From: Nocardioides sp.
GTDB taxonomy: Bacteria; Actinomycetota; Actinomycetes; Propionibacteriales; Nocardioidaceae
DNA length: 64,000 nucleotides
Direction of reading: 5' to 3'
Assembly (NCBI RefSeq): GCF_030019515.1
Contig: NZ_JASEEQ010000017.1
Span: 27,387-91,386, forward strand
Shown: one piece after another, positions 59,827 through 64,000 of the stretch
Numbering within the stretch: the stretch's first letter is position 1
Layout: each line of letters begins with the position of its first letter
Translations under genes and position numbers: made by a program
The notes under the pieces: generated by a model
What the model saw: only the letters and a program-made list of their open reading frames with translations
Told to the model about the DNA's origin: nothing
Databases searched by the model: none

Positions 59827-60882
59827 GTGACCAACGCCGTGCCCGTCGCCCAGCGCTGGACAGAGCGCCTGCAGATCCGCGGGGAGACCCTGGCCCTGCG
59901 CGCCGCGATGGGGCTGCCCGAGCGGCTCCAGCGACTGCTCGGTGGCCGTGCCGTCGTCCGCGACGGCCAGACCCTCGCCGCCGACACCCAGCTGATGCTG
60001 CGGATGCAGCGGCTGGTGCGCGAGCCGGGCGCCGAGACGCTGCCGATCCCCGACGGCCGGGCGGCCATCCTGCGGCACGCGGGCATGACCGGCGGCCGGC
60101 AGCGGGTCGGCTCGGTGCGCGACCTTACCGTCGCCGACCGGCCGGCCCGGCTCTACACCCCGACCGGCGCCGCGCCCCCCGGTCCGCTCCTCCTGTTCTT
60201 CCACGGCGGCGGGTTCATGTACGGCGACCTGGCCTCCCACGACGCCTCCTGCCGGTTCCTGGCCGAGCGGTCGGGGGTGCCGGTGCTCGCGGTCGACTAC
60301 CGGCTCGGGCCGGAGCGGCCGTTCCCGGCGGCGTACGACGACGCGCTCACCGCCCACCGCTGGCTGGTCGAGCACGCGGCCGAGGTGGGCGCCGATCCCG
60401 CGCGCCTGGCCGTCGGCGGCGACTCGGCCGGCGGCAACCTCGCCGCGGTGGTGGCCATCGAGGCGGCCCGCGCCGGGCTGCCGCTGGCGTTCCAGCTGTT
60501 GGTCTATCCCGCGACCGACGCGGTCCGCGAGACCGTGAGCGCGGACCTGTTCGCGGACGGGTTCTACCTGACCAAGGCGTTCATGGACCTCGCCAACGCC
60601 TGCTACATCGTCCGCACCGACCCGCGCGACCCCCGGGTCTCGCCGCTGTACGCCGAGCTGCCGGCCGGTCTGGCGCCGGCGTACGTCGCGACCGCCGGCT
60701 TCGACCCGCTCCGCGACGAGGGCGAGGCCTATGCCCGCCGGCTCGCCGACGCCGGCGCCCCGGTGGAGCTGCGCCGTTTCACCGACCAGATCCACGGCTT
60801 CTTCAACATCGTCGGCGCGGGCCGCACCAGCCGTGCCGCCAACGCCGAGATCGCGGCGAAGCTCAAGGCCGCGCTGCGCTGA
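59827..60882 (+). CDS. Alpha/beta hydrolase (hormone-sensitive lipase type)
   Basis: A 351-residue esterase. The oxyanion motif FFHGGGFMYGD is near 122-132, the nucleophile Ser near 199 in VGGDSAGGNLA, the acid Asp in GFDPLRDEG near 298, and the His in DQIHGFFN near 322. This is the HSL/bacterial esterase (family IV) set. An N-terminal cap of about 100 residues precedes it. GTG start. The substrate is unknown, and no signal peptide is seen. Confidence 0.92.
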   Translation: MTNAVPVAQRWTERLQIRGETLALRAAMGLPERLQRLLGGRAVVRDGQTLAADTQLMLRMQRLVREPGAETLPIPDGRAAILRHAGMTGGRQRVGSVRDLTVADRPARLYTPTGAAPPGPLLLFFHGGGFMYGDLASHDASCRFLAERSGVPVLAVDYRLGPERPFPAAYDDALTAHRWLVEHAAEVGADPARLAVGGDSAGGNLAAVVAIEAARAGLPLAFQLLVYPATDAVRETVSADLFADGFYLTKAFMDLANACYIVRTDPRDPRVSPLYAELPAGLAPAYVATAGFDPLRDEGEAYARRLADAGAPVELRRFTDQIHGFFNIVGAGRTSRAANAEIAAKLKAALR

Positions 60883-60889
60883 GTGACTC

Positions 60890-60980
60890 GGGCGCGTTGT
60901 GCCGCCCGGACCGCCCGAGTCGGCGCGTCTTGCCCGCCCGGACGGGTCGAGTCGGCGCGTCTTGCCCGCGCCGATGTGCG
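60890..60980. repeat. 32-bp degenerate tandem repeat
   Basis: Three units with 32-base period lie after the hydrolase gene. The core CGAGTCGGCGCGTCTTGCCC is exact in two (from 60916 and 60948) and degenerate in the first. Confidence 0.7.
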
Positions 60981-60981
60981 C

Positions 60982-61185
60982 TCAGGGCCGGGCGTCGGTG
61001 AGCGCGCCCCGGCTGGCGTGGAACCGGCTGCGGCACGGGCAGGCCCAGCCGAGGTCGGTGGGCTGGCCGCAAGTGGCCCGCACCGGCTTGCCGCGCACCT
61101 TGCGGATCATCCGTCGCGTCGTACTGACGGAGACCTTCTGGGCATGCCCGCACCGGGGGCAGACCGAAGCGTCCGAGGCAGCCAT
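60982..61185 (-). CDS. Small zinc-ribbon-like protein
   Basis: A 67-residue basic protein. CPRCGHAQ near 9-16 and later cysteines (ATCGQP, WACPCRS) give a CxxC...C...CxC pattern consistent with a zinc ribbon. No named family is recognised. It faces the hydrolase gene across a short repeat region. Confidence 0.55.
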   Translation of the reverse strand: MAASDASVCPRCGHAQKVSVSTTRRMIRKVRGKPVRATCGQPTDLGWACPCRSRFHASRGALTDARP

Positions 61186-61265
61186 GCGGCCATCTTCAGC
61201 ACCATCCGGATCGCCCGGGTCCGGTTCTTAGAAATGCCTACGACCGGTCCAGTCCGGGCGTCCGG

Positions 61266-64000
61266 TCAGCGGCGCAGCGTGACTGTCCTGGTCGTCGTGG
61301 CACCGTCGGAGGTGGTGATCACGATCTTGGCCCGGGTGAGGTGACGGCTGGTGAGGGCCTTCGCGGCGGCGCCGGTGGCGCGCAGCGTGACCCGACCGGA
61401 GTCGCCGCCGCCCAGCACCGCGCGGCCGGAGCCGATCGTGGCGCCAGGCCGCAGGACTGTGCCGGGCACCCGGCCGATCGCGACGAGGCGGGCGCTGACG
61501 ACGCAGTCGCTGGCACACCGCACCGCAACCCCCACCGACGCCGAGCGCGCGCTGCCCGCCACACTGGCGGCGCCGGTGGGCAGGAGCGCCCAGCCGTCGC
61601 CGTACGCCGTGAACGTGGCCGTTGCGCTGTCGTCGGTGGTGGTCTCGTCGCCGGTGGCCGTGGCGACGGTGGCGGTGTTCGCGATCCGCAGCATCACGGG
61701 CTCGCCGCTCGTGCGGATGTCGACGCAGGTCAGGCCGAGGTCGGCGGTCAGGGCGTGATCGGTGGGGTTGGTGAGGCGGAACGACCGGATCTTGGCCCGC
61801 GGGTCGGTCCCGCGGTCGACGAGCCCGGCGTCGATCCGCCGCGACGCCACGATCCCCTTCGCTTGGTCCGCGCAGGTGAGCTGGGTCTCGATCGTCTGCC
61901 CGGCGGGGACAGTCACGGTCTCGGCACGGTGGTCGATACCAAGCACGTGGTAGTGCCCGGCCGCGGTCGTGGTCCGCTGCCCCAAGCAGCCGACGGCGAA
62001 GTCACCGGTGGCGGCGCTCAGCGAGTCGACCACGAACGTCCACGCGCTGCCGGTCGCCTGCGACGTCCTCACCACGCCGCCACCCGACAGGGCGTACGAC
62101 GGGGCGAACGGCGTCTGTCCGGCCGGGCAGGCCACCTCGACCGTGGTGGCGCCGGCAGCGATCGGCTGGGCCGCCGCGCTGGCGGTACTGGCGACCAGGT
62201 CGTGCTGGTGCTCACCGGTCACGGTGGTGCGGGCCAGGCAGGCGACGGTGACCTTGGCCAGCGCCGCGCCCGGGTTGTCGTTGCGCAGGGTCGCAGTCCA
62301 GCCGGAGCCATCCGCGGTCGGGCCGCTCGCCGGGACGCTGGTCGCGGTCACGGAGCCGCCCTGGTCGACCGCATCGAGCCGGATGCCGCCGTCGGTCGCG
62401 AGGTACCCGGTCGGGCAGGATGCGGTCGCCGTACGGGTCTCGCCGCGCTCGACGCGCAGGTCGGTCTCGGCCTTCTGCTCGAGCACCTGGTGGGCTGTGT
62501 TCGGGTCGGCCCTCATCGGGATCGGATCGACAGTGGCCCGGATCGTCGCGGTCTTCGAGGTGCCCGCCGCGATCGTGTCGAGCTCGCAACGGACGGTGCC
62601 CGCCGTGTTCGTGCAGCCCTCGCTCGCGTCCAGGAACGTCACGCCGTCGGGCAGTACGTCGCTCACCACCGTCCCGGTCGCCTCCCCGGCGCCGGTGCCG
62701 TTGGTCGCGGTCAGCGTGTAGGTCACCGTGTCGCCCGGGAGCGCCTCAGCCGGCGAGACCGACGAGGACAGCGAGAGCTTCGCCTTGCCGCCCGTGTCCG
62801 GCGGCGGCGTGGGGCCAGCGGTCACCGTGTAGTGGAAGGTCGCGGTGTGCTCGTTGCCCAGGTTGTCGCTGGTGGCCACGGTGACCGAGTGGTCGCCGGT
62901 CGTCGAGGTGTCCAGCGCCTGTCCGCTGGGCTGCGAGCCGGTGCAGGTCGCCAGTCCGGAGCCGCCGTCGGTGCAGGTGTAGCCCAGCGTGGCGACGGCG
63001 TCCTTGGTGATGCTGGGGCCATCGGCGCGGTCGAAGCTCACGACCGGCGCCTTCCGGTCCACCTTCGCGCCGGACGCGACCGCGTCGGTGCAGTTGTCGG
63101 CCAGGTCGCAGACCTGCCGCGGCCCGGCGGTGGCGTTGCCGCTCTCCTCGTCGTCGGCGACGGTGGTCGAGATCTCGAAGGACGCGTCCGCCGCGTTGCG
63201 CAGGCCGACGCCGGCGTCGGAGGCGGTGCAGGTGGCCGACGCGTTCGTCGTGCGCCAGTCGGTCGGCAGGGCCCCGCACGTCACCGTTGGCGGGGTCTGG
63301 TCGACGGTCGACTTCGAGAACGAGATCACCAGCGTCCGGTCGCCGTCGATGGTGGGGATCGTGAAGGGCGTGTCCGGGAGCGTCGTGTTCGTGGGGGCGA
63401 GGGCGTTGGCGGTGACCGCTGCGGCGGAGCCGAGGAGTCGGGTCTCGAGGGTGCCGGCGCTGTTGGTGGTGCCGAGGCTGGAGCTGAAGCTGACGGCGGA
63501 CTTGCCGGTCACGCCGGGCGCGAGGGTGTAGGTCTGGCTGGAGAAGTAGTAATCGGTGTTGACCCTTGCTCCTGGGACGGGGTTCCCGGAGGGGCCGACG
63601 ATCCGGTAGGTGACGCGGTGGGTCGGCACCGTCAGGTCGAGGGTCCGGTCGGTCGTGACCGTCAGCGCTGCCGTGAGGTAGAAGTTGGCGTAGGTCGCGC
63701 TGCCGCTGTAGCTCAGGGTGAGGGTGTAGGAGCCGGGCGCGAGGGCCATGGAGTAGCGGCCCTGGCTGTCGGTGGTCAGGCCCTTGGTGCCTGCGCTCAG
63801 GTTGACCCCTGGCATGGGTGAACCCTGACCATCGCGCACCACCCCCGAGACCGTCACCGCCTGCACCATGGTGACGTCGACCGAGGCGTCCCCAGTGATG
63901 GTGGGGATGGTGAACGGGGTGTCGGCTACGCCACCCGTGGGGGGTGCGAGGGCGTTGGCGGTGACCGCTGCGGCGGAGCCGAGGAGTCGGGTCTCGAGGG
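61266..64000 (-). CDS. Large repetitive surface protein, C-terminal part
   Basis: The frame is open to the window edge, so at least 911 residues are present and the N-terminus is missing. Modules in order are: carboxypeptidase-regulatory-like beta domains (VSGVVRDGQGSPMPGVNLS; GSYTLTLSYSGSATY), Ig/HYR-like domains with TPPTVTC and paired cysteines, a DUF11 module (AKLSLSSSVSPAEALPG; VVSDVLPDGVTFLDAS), and several Cys-bearing beta domains. No LPXTG motif or C-terminal membrane helix is seen. A 50-base stretch near 63400 is repeated at the window end, so the upstream part is modular. Role: adhesion or cell envelope, inferred. Confidence 0.75.
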   Translation of the reverse strand, partial: LETRLLGSAAAVTANALAPPTGGVADTPFTIPTITGDASVDVTMVQAVTVSGVVRDGQGSPMPGVNLSAGTKGLTTDSQGRYSMALAPGSYTLTLSYSGSATYANFYLTAALTVTTDRTLDLTVPTHRVTYRIVGPSGNPVPGARVNTDYYFSSQTYTLAPGVTGKSAVSFSSSLGTTNSAGTLETRLLGSAAAVTANALAPTNTTLPDTPFTIPTIDGDRTLVISFSKSTVDQTPPTVTCGALPTDWRTTNASATCTASDAGVGLRNAADASFEISTTVADDEESGNATAGPRQVCDLADNCTDAVASGAKVDRKAPVVSFDRADGPSITKDAVATLGYTCTDGGSGLATCTGSQPSGQALDTSTTGDHSVTVATSDNLGNEHTATFHYTVTAGPTPPPDTGGKAKLSLSSSVSPAEALPGDTVTYTLTATNGTGAGEATGTVVSDVLPDGVTFLDASEGCTNTAGTVRCELDTIAAGTSKTATIRATVDPIPMRADPNTAHQVLEQKAETDLRVERGETRTATASCPTGYLATDGGIRLDAVDQGGSVTATSVPASGPTADGSGWTATLRNDNPGAALAKVTVACLARTTVTGEHQHDLVASTASAAAQPIAAGATTVEVACPAGQTPFAPSYALSGGGVVRTSQATGSAWTFVVDSLSAATGDFAVGCLGQRTTTAAGHYHVLGIDHRAETVTVPAGQTIETQLTCADQAKGIVASRRIDAGLVDRGTDPRAKIRSFRLTNPTDHALTADLGLTCVDIRTSGEPVMLRIANTATVATATGDETTTDDSATATFTAYGDGWALLPTGAASVAGSARSASVGVAVRCASDCVVSARLVAIGRVPGTVLRPGATIGSGRAVLGGGDSGRVTLRATGAAAKALTSRHLTRAKIVITTSDGATTTRTVTLRR

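Noticed and set aside
57672..61001. 1109-codon plus-strand frame opposite ppk1 and through the esterase gene
   Set aside because: It is an antisense shadow of ppk1; the esterase in another frame has all catalytic motifs.

Overview
The window is very GC-rich chromosomal DNA from an actinobacterium. Codon third positions are almost all G or C, GTG starts are frequent, mRNA leaders are short or absent, and typical actinobacterial families are present (DUF3073 after purF-purM, DUF1876, a 7Fe ferredoxin, a B. subtilis-type PurF, a MutT1-type Nudix/phosphatase fusion, DUF6351). Gene content and style suggest Nocardioides or a close relative (Nocardioidaceae). This is an inference from gene families, not a database match.

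Layout. 1-5.6 kb: the end of an M20 peptidase, an orphan methyl-accepting chemotaxis protein and two adjacent paralogous GAF histidine kinases. 5.7-8.8 kb: purF, purM and a DUF3073 gene. 8.9-14.9 kb (minus strand): a branched-chain amino-acid dehydrogenase, a beta-propeller protein coupled to a large hybrid kinase, and a DUF1876 gene. 15-23.2 kb: two large secreted proteins (a DUF6351 hydrolase and a BNR-repeat protein) on either side of a DUF559 gene that is bracketed by 129-bp direct repeats. 23.2-25.4 kb: two duplicated putative leader peptides, then cysK-cysE. 25.5-32.2 kb: a nitrosative-stress cluster with a SufR-like regulator and DsbA-like protein divergent from ferredoxin, hemerythrin, quinol NO reductase, a Cys-box membrane protein, a slipin and a small membrane protein. 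32.2-40.3 kb: an acyl-CoA dehydrogenase, four tRNA genes (Phe, Glu, Asp, Lys), a type II NADH dehydrogenase, various small enzymes and an IS481-type transposase remnant abutting tRNA-Lys. 40.7-46.4 kb: a secreted protein, then a four-gene operon of a molybdenum hydroxylase plus a ring-opening amidohydrolase, read here as the oxidative pyrimidine pathway (uracil/thymine dehydrogenase plus barbiturase). 46.8-47.8 kb: cold-shock protein, a small conserved protein and a CsoR-type copper sensor. 47.8-59.8 kb: a phosphate/arsenic/polyphosphate block (mutT1-like, pstSCAB with a Pho box, acr3-arsC, pit, DUF47, ppk1). 59.8-64 kb: an alpha/beta hydrolase, a zinc-ribbon protein and the 3' end of a large repetitive surface protein that runs off the window.

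The genes fit together in three places. Phosphate import (Pst, Pit) sits beside polyphosphate synthesis (Ppk1) and arsenate reduction and efflux, as expected because arsenate enters through phosphate carriers. The NO cluster combines a sensor, electron carrier, di-iron protein and reductase. The sulfur genes cysK and cysE are preceded by short Cys-containing peptides that look like attenuator leaders.

The most unusual material lies between genes. There are seven copies of a roughly 52-nt palindromic repeat (four of them paired around the DUF559 gene), a nested palindrome array at 37301-37390, a 28-bp perfect palindrome at 8852-8879, an 18-bp inverted repeat at 23258-23318, and the duplicated leader peptides before cysK.
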